From assembly GCF_003001935.1 (NCBI RefSeq), contig NZ_PVNG01000004.1:62001-126000 (forward strand): a DNA stretch of 64,000 nt, read 5' to 3'. Below the pieces are notes generated by a model. The model saw nothing but the letters and a program-made list of their open reading frames with translations, did no database searches and was not told the DNA's origin. The stretch comes from Nonomuraea fuscirosea (GTDB lineage: Bacteria > Actinomycetota > Actinomycetes > Streptosporangiales > Streptosporangiaceae). The position numbers and the translations under genes were made by a program. Shown one piece after another: positions 29,777 to 41,534 of the stretch. Positions within the stretch are counted from its first letter, which is position 1, and each line of letters starts with the position of its first letter.

Positions 29777-29827
29777 GGGGTGAGCGGGGAAGGTGGTGCT
29801 CTCCCCCCTCGCTCGTCTGGAGTGCCC

Positions 29828-31411
29828 ATGAGAACACCGATAGCGGCGGCCCTCACCGCGCTCGCCCTGCTCGCGGCCGCCTGCGGAGGCACCGACGGGG
29901 GTGGCGAAGGAGGTGGCGGGCCGGCCGGGGGCGGCACGTTCACCTACGCCCTCTCGGCCGACCCCGGCGTGCTCGACCCTTCCGGGGCCGTGCTCAACGT
30001 CACCATCACCACGCTGTCCCTCGCCTACGACACCCTGGTCGGCGTCTCCAAGGACGGCAAGACCGTGCCCCTCCTGGCGGAGAAGTGGGAGGTCGAGCCG
30101 GACAAGGTCACCTTCACCCTGCGCAAGGACGCCACCTGCTCCGACGGCTCGCCGGTCACACCCGCCGACGTGGCCAAGAGCGTCAACCACATCGCCGACC
30201 CCGCCACCAAGTCGCCCATCTACGGCGTGATCGTGCCCGCCGGCATGAAGGCCGAGGCCGACGAGGCGGCCGGCACCGTGACCCTGTCGATGCCGGAGCC
30301 GTTCAGCTTCATCCTGGAGACCGCCCGGTCGCTCTACGTCGTCTGCGGCAAGGGCCACGAGGACCGCTCCCTGCTGGCCCGGGGCACCTCCGGCAGCGGC
30401 CCCTACAAGCTCACCGAGGCCGTGCCCGGCGACCACTACACGTTCAAGGCCCGCAGGGAGTACGCCTGGGGCCAGGAGGGCGGCACCGGCAAGGACATCC
30501 CGGAGAACGTGGTGGTGAAGATCATGCCGAACGAGCAGACCGCCGCCAACCTGCTCATCTCCGGCGGCCTGAACGGCGCCCTCGTCCTCGGCCCCGACCG
30601 CGCCCGCCTGGAGGCCGCCCCCGGCATCGGCAAGGTGGTCGAACCGGTCCAGAACGGCCAGTTCTTCTACCACCAGGGCGACGACAGGCCCGCCCACGAC
30701 CCAGCCGTGCGCAAGGCGCTCACCCAGGCCGTCAACCTCAAGGAGCTGGCCGGGATCGCCACCAGCGGCACCGGCAAGCCCGCCACCGGCCTCGTCCTGC
30801 ACCCCCGCCCCTGCCAGGGCGACTCCGTCACCGGGCACGTGCCGGCCTACGACGAGGCCGCCGCCAAGGCGGCGCTCGACGCGGCGGGCTGGAAGCCCGG
30901 CCCCGACGGCATCCGGGTCAAGGACGGCAAGCGGCTGACCCTGCGCTACCTCTACGCCACCACCAAGGGCGCCGGGACGCAGGCCGCCGCCGAGTACCTC
31001 GCCGCCGCCTGGCGCAAGGTCGGCGCCGAGGTGAAGCTGAACGGCCAGATCGACACCAAGCTCGCCGAGTCGCTCAACGCCACCCAGGACTGGGACGTCA
31101 TCTGGCTGCCCATCGGCGTCACGCTGCCGAGCCAGCTCATCGGCTTCCTGTCCGGACCCGCCGCCCCCAAGGGCGCCAACTTCGCGCACCTGGCGAACAA
31201 GAAGTACGAGAAGCTCGTCGCCGAGGCCGGCCGGGTTCCCGCCACCGAGGGCTGCCCGAAGTGGCTGGAGGCGGAGTCGGCCCTGTTCGACTCGGCCGAC
31301 CTGGTGCCCGTGGTCGAGCAGACCGTGCTCCAGGCCACCAAGGGCGCCACGTACCAGCAGTACGCCGGGGTGTTCGTGCCCGCCACGATCCGGCTGACCC
31401 AGGGAGGCTGA
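29828..31411 (+). CDS. Peptide/nickel-type ABC transporter substrate-binding lipoprotein (family 5)
   Basis: Extracellular DppA/OppA-like binding protein of 527 residues. ATG 29828 begins a lipoprotein signal with Cys19 in LLAAACGG. Family features are FTYALSADPGVLDPSGA, YDTLVGVSKDGKTVPLLAEK, VTFTLRKDATCSDGSPVTPADV and YDEAAAKAALDAAGW. It leads a four-gene operon, four bases before the first permease. Short peptides are the most probable cargo given the surrounding peptidases and amino acid racemase. Confidence 0.88.
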   Translation: MRTPIAAALTALALLAAACGGTDGGGEGGGGPAGGGTFTYALSADPGVLDPSGAVLNVTITTLSLAYDTLVGVSKDGKTVPLLAEKWEVEPDKVTFTLRKDATCSDGSPVTPADVAKSVNHIADPATKSPIYGVIVPAGMKAEADEAAGTVTLSMPEPFSFILETARSLYVVCGKGHEDRSLLARGTSGSGPYKLTEAVPGDHYTFKARREYAWGQEGGTGKDIPENVVVKIMPNEQTAANLLISGGLNGALVLGPDRARLEAAPGIGKVVEPVQNGQFFYHQGDDRPAHDPAVRKALTQAVNLKELAGIATSGTGKPATGLVLHPRPCQGDSVTGHVPAYDEAAAKAALDAAGWKPGPDGIRVKDGKRLTLRYLYATTKGAGTQAAAEYLAAAWRKVGAEVKLNGQIDTKLAESLNATQDWDVIWLPIGVTLPSQLIGFLSGPAAPKGANFAHLANKKYEKLVAEAGRVPATEGCPKWLEAESALFDSADLVPVVEQTVLQATKGATYQQYAGVFVPATIRLTQGG

Positions 31412-31415
31412 CTGA

Positions 31416-32356
31416 ATGACCCGCCGTCTCGGCGTGCGGCGACTGGTGCGGTTCGCGGTGTCGCTGGGGGTGCTCATGGTGGTGTCGTTCGCGATGATCC
31501 ACCTGATCCCCGGCGACCCCGTCCGCGCCGCCCTGGGCCCGGCCGCTCCTCTGGAGCTGGTCGAGGCCCGCCGGGCGGCGCTCGGCCTCGACCGGCCGCT
31601 GCCGGAGCAGCTGCTCACGTACGTCACCGGCGTCGTGACGGGCGACTTCGGCACCTCGTTCCTCACCGGCGAGCCGGTCGGGGAGGTGATCGCCAGCCGG
31701 CTGCCCAACACCCTGTCGCTGGCGCTGCTCGCCACCGCCGTGGCGCTGCTGATCGCCGTGCCGCTCGGGATGTGGGCCGCCGTCCGCACCGAGAACGGCC
31801 GCAACCGGGGCACCGAGCTCGGCTTCAGCGCCACCACCGGCACCGCCGTGGCCGTGCCCGAGTTCCTGTACGCCATCGCGCTCGTGACCGTCTTCGCCAT
31901 CGCGCTCGGCTGGTTCCCGCCGGCCGGCAAGGCGGGGCCGCTCACGTACGTGCTGCCCGTCCTGGCCCTGTCGCTGGGCCCGGCCGCCATGATCGCCCGC
32001 ATCTCGCGCGTGGAGACGCTGCGCGAGCTGGCCAAGGACTACGTGCGCCTGGCCCGCGCCAAACGGCTGCCCGCCGCCCGGCTGCACCTGCGGCACGTGC
32101 TGCCCAACACGCTGACCGCCACCCTGACGGTCGGCGGCCTGCTGCTGACCTCGCTCATCGCGGGCGGCGTGCTGGTCGAGTACGTCTTCGCCTGGCCCGG
32201 GCTCGGCCTGAAGATCGTCGAGTCCATCACGCAGAAGGACTATCCGGTGGCCCAGGGCGTGATCCTCGTCTACGGCGCCCTCGTCCTGGTCGTCAACCTC
32301 GCGGTCGACCTGGTGCTCGGGGCGCTCGACCCGACGTCCGCCATCAAGGAGGCCTG

Positions 32357-32357
<1 letters not shown>
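31416..32357 (+). CDS. Peptide ABC transporter permease, DppB type
   Basis: Membrane permease of 313 residues. Features: LGVLMVVSFAMIHLIPGDPV near the N-terminus, then ALGLDRPLPEQLLTYVTGVVTGDFGTS, and the EAA-like loop ELAKDYVRLARAKRLPAARL. Five or six membrane segments. Its stop codon TGA overlaps the ATG of the next gene (TGATG), giving translational coupling. Confidence 0.88.
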
Positions 32358-34167
<1,810 letters not shown>

Positions 34168-34171
<4 letters not shown>

Positions 34172-34833
34172 TCATCAAGAACCTGAGCGTGCGCTTCGGC
34201 GCCTTCACCGCCGTGGACGACGTCACGCTGGAGATCCCCGACGGCGGCGTCGTCGGGCTCGTCGGCGAGTCGGGATCGGGCAAGTCGTCGCTGGCCAGGG
34301 CCGTGTGCGGGCTCGTGCCGCACACCGGCAGCGTGGAGGGCGCCCGCCGCGTGCAGATGGTGTTCCAGGACCCGTACGCCTCGCTGAACCCCCGCATGAC
34401 CGTCGGCAGGACCATCGCCGAGGGCGCCGGGCCGAAAGAGGTGGAGCGGCTGCTCGGCCTCGTCCGCCTGCCCGCCGAGCTGGCCGGGCGCTACCCGCGC
34501 GAGCTGTCGGGCGGGCAGCGCCAGCGCGTCGCCATCGCCCGCGCCCTCGGCGGGAACCCCGGCCTGCTGGTCGCCGACGAGATCACCAGCTCGCTCGACG
34601 TGTCCGTGCAGGGCGCGGTGCTCAACCTCGTCCGCGGGCTGCGCGACGAGCTGGGGCTGACGATGTTGTTCATCTCGCACAATCTGGCCGTGGTCAGGTA
34701 CGTCGCCGACGTGGTCGCCGTCATGCACCACGGCCGCCTGGTCGAGGTCGGGCCCACCGAACAGGTCGTCGGTGAGCCCGCGCACGAATACACCCGCGCC
34801 CTGCTGGCCGCGGTGCCCAGGCTCAGAGGGTGA
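34168..34833 (+). CDS. Peptide ABC transporter ATPase, DppF type (short form)
   Basis: Second ATPase of the peptide importer, 221 residues from ATG 34168. Walker A GESGSGKSSLA, Q-loop MVFQDPYASLNPRM, signature LSGGQRQRVAIARAL, Walker B LLVADEITSSLD and the H-loop FISHNLAV are all present. It lacks the C-terminal oligopeptide-binding extension with its Cys residues found in the partner ATPase, so it is close to a minimal nucleotide-binding domain. Its 3' end overlaps the convergent racemase gene by 11 bases. Confidence 0.88.
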
Positions 34834-35923
34834 TCCACTCCGTGGCCGTGGTCACCTCGTCGAGCACGGCCGGGATCGGCTCGACGCCCAGCCCCGGCCC
34901 GGCGGGCACCTCCAGATGCCCGTCCGCCAGCTCGAACGGCTCGGTGACGTCGGTCGCGTAGTAGCGCCGCGAGCCGGAGGTGTCGCCCGGCAGCGTGAAG
35001 CCCGGCAGAGCGGCCAGCGCCACGTTGGCCGCCCGGCCCAGGCCGGTCTCCAGCATGCCGCCGCACCACACCGCGACGCCGTTGGCCCGGCACAGGTCGT
35101 GGATCCGGCGCGCCTCCAGGTAGCCGCCGATCCGGCCCGGCTTGATGTTGATGATCGAGCACGACCCGAGCGCGATGGCCGCGGCGGCGTGCTCGGCCGA
35201 CTCGATCGACTCGTCCAGGCAGACCGGCGTCCGCAGCTGCGTGGCCAGCTTGGCGTGCTGGACCAGGTCGTCGTTGGCCAGCGGCTGCTCGATCAGCAGC
35301 AGGTCGAACGGGTCGAGCCGGGCCAGGTGGCGGGCGTCGGTGAGGGAGTAGGCGGCGTTCGCGTCCACCTGGAGCAGCAGGTCGTCGCCGAAGCGCTCGC
35401 GCACCGCCCGCACCGGCTCGACGTCCCAGCCGGGCTCGATCTTCAGCTTGATGCGCACGTACCCCTCGTCGATGAAGCCCGCCACGGCGTCGAGGAGCTG
35501 CGGGACCGAGTCCATGATGCCGACCGACACCCCGCACGGCACGCGCGTCCTGGCCGCGCCGAGGAAGCGGCCGAACGACTGGCCCGCCGCCCGCAGCTGC
35601 GCGTCCAGCACCGCCGTCTCCACCGCCGCCTTGGCCATGCGGTGCCCCTTGATCGGTTCGAGGGCGCGGCCGACGTCCTGCGCGTCGAGGGTCCGCGGCA
35701 GCCTCGGCAGCAGGAAGCGGCGGATCACCTCGGCGGCGCCGTCGACGTACTCGGAGGAGTAGAGCGGCCCGGACATCGCCACGCACTCGCCCCAGCCCTC
35801 CGCGTCGGGCGTCACCACCCGCACCAGCAGGATGTCACGGGAGGTCTCGGTGCCGAACGAGGTGCGGAACGGCGCCACCAGCGGCATCGCGATCCGGCGC
35901 AGCTCTACTCCGGTGATCTTCAC
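34823..35923 (-). CDS. N-acylamino acid racemase / o-succinylbenzoate synthase (enolase superfamily)
   Basis: Mg-dependent enolase-superfamily enzyme of 366 residues. GTG 35923 is preferred because GGGAGC lies 6-8 bases upstream; GTG 35935 would add four residues. Catalytic set: Lys159 and Lys161 in RIKLKIEPGWD, Asp187 in LQVDANAAY, Glu212 in LIEQPL, Asp237 in CLDESIES and Lys261 in INIKPGRIGG. From memory the protein closely resembles the Amycolatopsis N-acylamino acid racemase. Members racemise N-succinyl or N-acetyl amino acids and often also make o-succinylbenzoate for menaquinone. With a GNAT acyltransferase 13 bases upstream and no other men gene here, the NSAR role is favoured. Confidence 0.88.
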   Translation of the reverse strand: MKITGVELRRIAMPLVAPFRTSFGTETSRDILLVRVVTPDAEGWGECVAMSGPLYSSEYVDGAAEVIRRFLLPRLPRTLDAQDVGRALEPIKGHRMAKAAVETAVLDAQLRAAGQSFGRFLGAARTRVPCGVSVGIMDSVPQLLDAVAGFIDEGYVRIKLKIEPGWDVEPVRAVRERFGDDLLLQVDANAAYSLTDARHLARLDPFDLLLIEQPLANDDLVQHAKLATQLRTPVCLDESIESAEHAAAAIALGSCSIINIKPGRIGGYLEARRIHDLCRANGVAVWCGGMLETGLGRAANVALAALPGFTLPGDTSGSRRYYATDVTEPFELADGHLEVPAGPGLGVEPIPAVLDEVTTATEWITL

Positions 35924-35936
35924 TTGCGCTCCCACT

Positions 35937-36734
35937 TCACTGTCTCTCCAACCTCTCCAACACGTAGTACGACTTCCCGCAGAACCCCGTGACCTCGCGG
36001 CCCTGCGCCATCAGGCCCCCCAGCACCTCACGCACGGCGTGCCGCCAGGCCTTGCCGGCTCCCGGGTCGGCCCGGCGCAACCCCTCGATGTCGGAGGGCA
36101 CCGCCACCAGCACGGTCGCGGCGTCGTCCGGCCCGGGGACCGGGCGCCCGCCCTCGTCGGCCAGCGCCACCACCGCGTCAGCGGGAACCGGCACGACGTA
36201 CGGCTCCCGCCGCGCCAGCGCCTCCACGTGCGGCGCGGTCAGCGGCCAGGACGCCAGCAGCCGGTCCGACTCGTCGCCCTGGTTGATCGCGTCCTCCATC
36301 ACGCCGTAGAAGGCCGGCAGGTACTCCACCGGCCTGGCGCCCAGCTTGGCCAGGTTGAAGTGCGCGTTGCGGCGCACCAGCGGGTCGTAGGTCCAGGTGA
36401 TGCGCTCCAGGCCGCGCTCCAGGGCCCAGCGCCGCTGGTGCTGCTTGAGCAGGAACCCGATGCCGTGCCCGGCCGTCGCGCCCGTGACGTGGGAGTGCAG
36501 CGCGCCCCCTGCCGCCAGGAACCCCACGGAGGCGCCCACCATGCGCTCCCCCTCGAACGCCCCGGCCACGTAGCCGCCGGCGTGCGCCAGCGCCCGCATC
36601 AGCTCCAGCGTGATCGGCGGGTCGCCGGAGCCGAAGTGCCAGATGCCGTCGAACAGCGCGTTCACGCCTTCGAGCTCCGGCATCTCGTGGAGCTCCCTGA
36701 CCTCGATCAACGGCCCACCCTTTCTCACGGACAT
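35937..36734 (-). CDS. GNAT-type acyltransferase, COG3375-like (candidate D-amino acid N-succinyltransferase)
   Basis: About 265 residues from ATG 36734; ATG 36755 or an internal TTG are possible starts because no ribosome-binding site is decisive. The acetyltransferase core shows GAFEGERMVGASVGFLA, SHVTGATAGHGIGFLLKQHQ, and WTYDPLVRRNAHFNLAKLGA with YGVMEDAINQGDESDRLLASW. This resembles the COG3375 proteins encoded next to NSAR in Geobacillus, where one was shown to be a succinyl-CoA:D-amino acid N-succinyltransferase in a route converting D- to L-amino acids. It lies directly upstream of the racemase on the same strand. The substrate assignment rests on this context. Confidence 0.78.
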   Translation of the reverse strand: MSVRKGGPLIEVRELHEMPELEGVNALFDGIWHFGSGDPPITLELMRALAHAGGYVAGAFEGERMVGASVGFLAAGGALHSHVTGATAGHGIGFLLKQHQRRWALERGLERITWTYDPLVRRNAHFNLAKLGARPVEYLPAFYGVMEDAINQGDESDRLLASWPLTAPHVEALARREPYVVPVPADAVVALADEGGRPVPGPDDAATVLVAVPSDIEGLRRADPGAGKAWRHAVREVLGGLMAQGREVTGFCGKSYYVLERLERQ

Positions 36735-37069
36735 CTCATGGCGACGGTATGCCATCGTCGTTCGCCGATGTTCGTGCGGATTCACCAAGACGACCCCGCC
36801 CTTTCGTGGCCCCGCCCTATCAAGGAGCCGGCGGCCGTGGTGCGGTTCTAGGTTGCCGGGGTGAAAGAAGAGCTCATGACCGTGCTCGGCGACGCCGACG
36901 CCGTACTCGAACCGCTCACGCACAACCCGGACAACGCCGTCACCCGCGGCATCTGGCGCGCCCGCGCCGGCTGCCGACGAGGCCTGAAAACTAGCCGCCA
37001 CCGTCCTGTGACCTGAACGGCCCGCGTCCGAGCTAGCGCTGGGCGGCCCGCGCGGTCAGGCGGGTGAGG
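36735..37069. other. Intergenic region holding a gene remnant
   Basis: About 125 bases between the GNAT gene and the remnant should contain the minus-strand promoter for the GNAT/racemase pair; I see no clear operator. The rest is the truncated phosphotransferase reading frame described separately and a short GC-rich spacer before the antiporter stop codon. Confidence 0.4.
36861..37016 (+). pseudogene. Truncated N-terminus of a phosphotransferase-like gene
   Basis: GTG 36861 opens a 51-codon frame. Its first 38 or so residues (MTVLGDADAVLEPLTHNPDN followed by AVTRGIWRARAG) resemble the start of aminoglycoside/choline-kinase-like phosphotransferases, where a strand with AVLKV would come next. 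Instead the frame turns into an unrelated Arg-rich tail and stops at 37014. The rest of the gene is absent, so this is probably a deletion remnant. A real short protein cannot be fully excluded. Confidence 0.5.
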
Positions 37070-38659
37070 TCAGCGCCAGCTTCTGGTGTCGAGGCGGCGC
37101 AGGACGCGCGAGACCACCGCGGGGTCGGCGCCCGGATCGCGGCGCGCCTCCAGCACCACCTGCCGGGCGGCCGACAACATCTCGCCCTGCACCCGCCGCA
37201 CCAGCTTGATCCGCCGGGCCCGCTGCTCGTACGCCTCGCGCCGCTCCTCGTCGCCGATCTCGGGGCTGATCCGCAGGCCCAGGTCCATCATGCGCCGAGT
37301 CAGCGCCTCGACCACCTCCTCGGGCAGCCCCTCGGCCTCGTCGATCTGGCGCAGCCGCCGCTTGGCCGCCCTGGCCGCCTCGATCGCCAGCCGCTTCTCC
37401 AGCTCCCGCTCGGCCGCCGTGTCCGCCTTCACCCCGAGCCTGGTCACCAGCCACGGCAGCGTCAGCCCCTGCACGATCAGCGTCACCAGGATGACCGCGA
37501 ACGAGACGAACACGATGACCGCCCGCTCGGGGAACGCCCCGCCGCCCTCCGTCTCCAGCGGGATGGCCAGCGCCAGCGCCACCGACGCCACCCCGCGCAT
37601 GCCCGCCCACCACATGACCACGGTCTCGCGCCAGCTCAGCGGCACCTCGGAGGTCCCGTCCGCCCCCTGCGGGCCCATCTTCCTGGCCACCCACGCGGCC
37701 GGCAGCAGCCAGACCAGCCGGACCAGCACCACGACCCCCACGACGGCGGCGCTCCAGCCGAGCACCAGCCCGAGCCGCCCGTGCACGGTGCCGAGCACGG
37801 CGTGCAGCTCCAGCCCGATCAGCCCGAACGCCACCCCCGTCACCAGTGTGTCCACGACCTGCCAGAACGTCGTCGCGGCCAGCCTGCCGACCACGTCGTC
37901 GGCGTCGGCCATGCGCTCGGCCAGGTAGGACGCGGCGGTCAGCACGGCCAGCACCCCCGACCCGTGCAGCCGGTCCGCCAGCGCGTACGCGGCGAACGGC
38001 AGCAGCAGCGACAGCCCGACCTGCAGCGTGGCGTCGCCCAGCAGCGTCATCAGCCGCCCGCCGAGCCACCCCAGCGCCAGCCCCACCAGCACGGCCACCA
38101 CGGCCGACAGCACGAACTCGCCCAGCGCCCCCGGCCACGAGAAGGTGCCGGTCACGGCCGCCGCGATGGCCACGTGGTAGAGCACGATCGCGGTGACGTC
38201 GTTGAACAGGCCCTCGCCTTCGAGCAGCGACACCATGCGCCTGGGCAGCCCGAGCCGGCCCGCCACCGCCGTGGCCGCGACCGGGTCGGGCGGCGCCACC
38301 AGCGCGCCCATCGCCACCGCCGCCGCCAGCGGCAGCCCGGGCACGAGCGCGTGCGCGACCGCCGCCACGGCCGCCGTGGTCACGAAGACGAGCGCCACGG
38401 CCAGCAGGAAGATCGGCTGCCAGCTGGCCGCGAACTGCCGCCACGAGGTGCGCTGGACGGCCGCGTACAGCAGGGGAGGCAGCAGCAGCGGCAGCACGAT
38501 GCCGGGCGGGACGTTCACGTTCGGGACGAAGGGCAGGACGGCCAGCACGATGCCCAGCAGCGTCATCAGGACAGGCGGGGGCAGCCCGAGCCGCTCACCC
38601 ACCGGTACCGTGACCAGCGCGCCGAGCAGCACGAGCATCAGCAGCACCAACTGGTCCAC
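37070..38659 (-). CDS. Na+/H+ antiporter, CPA1 family
   Basis: Monovalent cation/proton exchanger of 529 residues with about 12 membrane helices in the first 410. Motifs ALVAPPDPVAATAVAGRLGL and EGEGLFNDVTAIVLYHVAIA (Asn-Asp pair of electroneutral CPA1 exchangers) are clear. The C-terminal cytoplasmic part of about 120 residues is helical and charged and begins TAAERELEKRLAIEAARAAK; it probably regulates activity. It is transcribed alone on the minus strand between the gene remnant and the M24 gene. It probably serves pH or sodium homeostasis. Confidence 0.9.
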   Translation of the reverse strand: MDQLVLLMLVLLGALVTVPVGERLGLPPPVLMTLLGIVLAVLPFVPNVNVPPGIVLPLLLPPLLYAAVQRTSWRQFAASWQPIFLLAVALVFVTTAAVAAVAHALVPGLPLAAAVAMGALVAPPDPVAATAVAGRLGLPRRMVSLLEGEGLFNDVTAIVLYHVAIAAAVTGTFSWPGALGEFVLSAVVAVLVGLALGWLGGRLMTLLGDATLQVGLSLLLPFAAYALADRLHGSGVLAVLTAASYLAERMADADDVVGRLAATTFWQVVDTLVTGVAFGLIGLELHAVLGTVHGRLGLVLGWSAAVVGVVVLVRLVWLLPAAWVARKMGPQGADGTSEVPLSWRETVVMWWAGMRGVASVALALAIPLETEGGGAFPERAVIVFVSFAVILVTLIVQGLTLPWLVTRLGVKADTAAERELEKRLAIEAARAAKRRLRQIDEAEGLPEEVVEALTRRMMDLGLRISPEIGDEERREAYEQRARRIKLVRRVQGEMLSAARQVVLEARRDPGADPAVVSRVLRRLDTRSWR

Positions 38660-38721
38660 GACGCCCCCTGACGATCGTCCGGACCAGCGTAGTCGAGCGT
38701 TCCAGGACGGCGGCGCAGTGG

Positions 38722-38795
38722 CTGACGATCAAAGACGTGCAGCACGCGCGCGCTGACGGTCGAGGACGTGCGGGGGCTAACGCTCGAGGACGTGC
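38722..38795. repeat. Three copies of the M24 gene 3' end
   Basis: The last codons of the M24 gene including its stop (38777-38795) recur downstream at 38753-38771 (17 of 19 bases) and 38722-38740 (16 of 19 against the middle copy). Only the gene copy has TAG; the other two have CAG at that position. Core of the copies on the plus strand: CTGACGGTCGAGGACGTGC. Confidence 0.75.
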
Positions 38796-39859
38796 AACGT
38801 CCGCGGGCTGGAGCCCAGCGGCACGGCTCCCGGCTCGGCGCAGGCCACCACGTCCGCCACCCGGGCCCCGAACAGGTCGGGCACGTAGATGGCCGGTTCG
38901 ACGCAGAACGTCATCCCGGCCGCCAGCACGGTGTCCTCGCCGTCCCTCGGCCCCTCGTCGGGCCCTAGACCCACGCCCCGGCAGGTGCGGGCGGCGGCGA
39001 AGCGCCCGTACCCGCTGCCGTCGATCACCTCGCCGACCGCCCGCGCCACCTCCGCCACCGGGGCGCCCGGCCGCACCGCGCCCAGCCCGGCCCGGTACGC
39101 CGCCTCCACCACGGAGTACATCGCCTCGAAGTCCTCGGGCGGCTCGGCCACCACGAACACCCTGCCCACCTCGGCGCAGTAGCCGCCCCACCGCCCGCAC
39201 ACCGACACCGTCACCGCGTCGCCCGGATTGATCACCCGTTCGCCCGGCACGTGCGCCGGCCTGGCCGTGTGCTCACCCGCCGCCACCCGCAGCGCGACCA
39301 GCTCCTCGCAGCCCGACTCCGCCAGCAGCACCCGCAGCCGGTGGGCCATCGCCCGCTCGGTCGCCCCGAACCAGGCCAGCTCCCTCGCCCGCGCCAGCAC
39401 GCCCTCCGCCGCGGCCACGGCCCGGCCGATGGCCGCCACCTCGTACGGCTCCTTACGCAGCCGCAGCGGCGCCAGCACCGAGGACGCGGGCACGAGCTCG
39501 GCCTCGATGGCCATCCCGAACAGCTCCCGCACCCGCATCTCCGGATCCACCCCGACCCGCCGCGCCCCCTCGGGCACCAGTCCGGCCGGATCGGTGGTCT
39601 CGGCCACCGCGTCGCCGGTCACGACGATGAACGCCCCCGCCCGCCCGTCGGGACGCCCGCCCAGGAACCGGTAGTCCGGCGAGGGCCGCAGCACCAGCGC
39701 GTCCACCCCGGCCCCGGCCATCGCCTCCCGCACGGCCGCCACCCGGCCGCTCACGGCGTCGAGCGGCTCCCCCGCGTCCGCCGCCACGCGCACGGCGTCG
39801 TGCGACTCCCCGGCGGCCGCCACCCGGCCGGGCAAGGGGTCGCGCGGCTCCTCGCTCAC
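38777..39859 (-). CDS. M24-fold (creatinase/aminopeptidase P-like) protein with most metal ligands replaced
   Basis: A 360-residue pita-bread-fold protein starting at GTG 39859, whose GTGA overlaps the stop of the ATPase gene before it. The N-terminal creatinase domain (GVDALVLRPSPDYRFLGG) precedes the catalytic domain. Aligned with E. coli PepP, the five metal ligands read: first Asp is Ser (GDAVTVSVCG), second Asp is Glu (YCAEVGRVF), His354 is Arg (TCRGVGLG), Glu383 is kept (FCVEPAIY), and Glu406 is Ala (ARVADV). The protein therefore probably does not bind the usual two metals. It may act like metal-free creatinase-type hydrolases or have a non-catalytic role. It is the last gene of the second peptide-transporter operon. 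Confidence 0.82.
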   Translation of the reverse strand: MSEEPRDPLPGRVAAAGESHDAVRVAADAGEPLDAVSGRVAAVREAMAGAGVDALVLRPSPDYRFLGGRPDGRAGAFIVVTGDAVAETTDPAGLVPEGARRVGVDPEMRVRELFGMAIEAELVPASSVLAPLRLRKEPYEVAAIGRAVAAAEGVLARARELAWFGATERAMAHRLRVLLAESGCEELVALRVAAGEHTARPAHVPGERVINPGDAVTVSVCGRWGGYCAEVGRVFVVAEPPEDFEAMYSVVEAAYRAGLGAVRPGAPVAEVARAVGEVIDGSGYGRFAAARTCRGVGLGPDEGPRDGEDTVLAAGMTFCVEPAIYVPDLFGARVADVVACAEPGAVPLGSSPRTLHVLER

Positions 39860-40760
39860 GTGGGCTCGTGCAGCCAGCAGGCGACCGGCCCGAAGTCCGG
39901 CTCCTTCTCGCGGCACACGTCCATCACCATCGGGCAGCGCGGGCTGAACCGGCAGCCGCCCGGCGGGTTCGCCGGATCGGGCACGTCCCCGGGCAGCTCG
40001 GCGGGCAGCACGCCCAGCCCGTCCGGCTTCGGGATCGCCCCCAGCAGCGCCTTCGTGTACGGGTGCCGCGGCTCGGCCCACACCTCGGCCGTACCGCCCA
40101 CCTCGACGATCTTGCCCAGGTACATGACCGCGATCCGGTCCGCGATCAGCCGCACCACCGACAGGTCGTGGCTGATGAACAGCAGCCCCGCCCCAGACTC
40201 CACGGCCAGGTCCCGCATCAGCCTGGCCACCTGCGCCTGCGCGGAGGCGTCCAGGGCCGAGATCGGCTCGTCGCCGATCAGCAGCCGCGGCCGGGCCGCC
40301 AGCGCCCGCGCGATGGCGATCCGCTGCCGCTGCCCGCCGGAGAACTCGTGCGGGTGCCGCCGGGCGAAGTCGCGCGGAAGCCCGACGCGTTCCAGCAGGT
40401 CGGCGGGGGTGGTGGCGGTGTCGCCCGAGGTGCGCAGCCCGTCGGCGATCTGCTCGCCCACCCGCCGCCTCGGGTTCAGCGACGCGTACGGGTCCTGGAA
40501 CACCATCTGGATCCCGGTGAGCCTCCTGCGGCGCAGCCCGAGCGGGGTGACCGGCTGCCCGTCGAAGGCGACCGAGCCGGCGGTGATCGGGTTCAGCCCG
40601 CAGACCGCGCGGGCCAGCGTCGACTTGCCGCAGCCGGACTCGCCGACCAGCCCGACAACCTCGCCGGGGTTGACCGCCAGGCTGGCCCCGGCCACCGCCC
40701 GCACCACGGGCCGGCCGGGGGAGCGGTGCTCGACCACCAGGTCGTCAATGGTCAGCAGGC

Positions 40761-40764
<4 letters not shown>
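39856..40764 (-). CDS. Peptide ABC transporter ATPase, DppF type
   Basis: ATPase subunit of 302 residues from ATG 40764, overlapping the preceding stop by ATGA. Walker A GESGCGKSTLARAVCGL, Q-loop MVFQDPYASLNPRR, signature FSGGQRQRIAIARAL, Walker B LLIGDEPISALDASAQAQ, H-loop FISHDLSV. The C-terminal oligopeptide domain with RFSPRCPMVMDVC is present. It belongs to a six-gene minus-strand operon running from the binding protein at 45 kb to the M24 gene. Confidence 0.9.
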
Positions 40765-41530
<766 letters not shown>

Positions 41531-41534
<4 letters not shown>

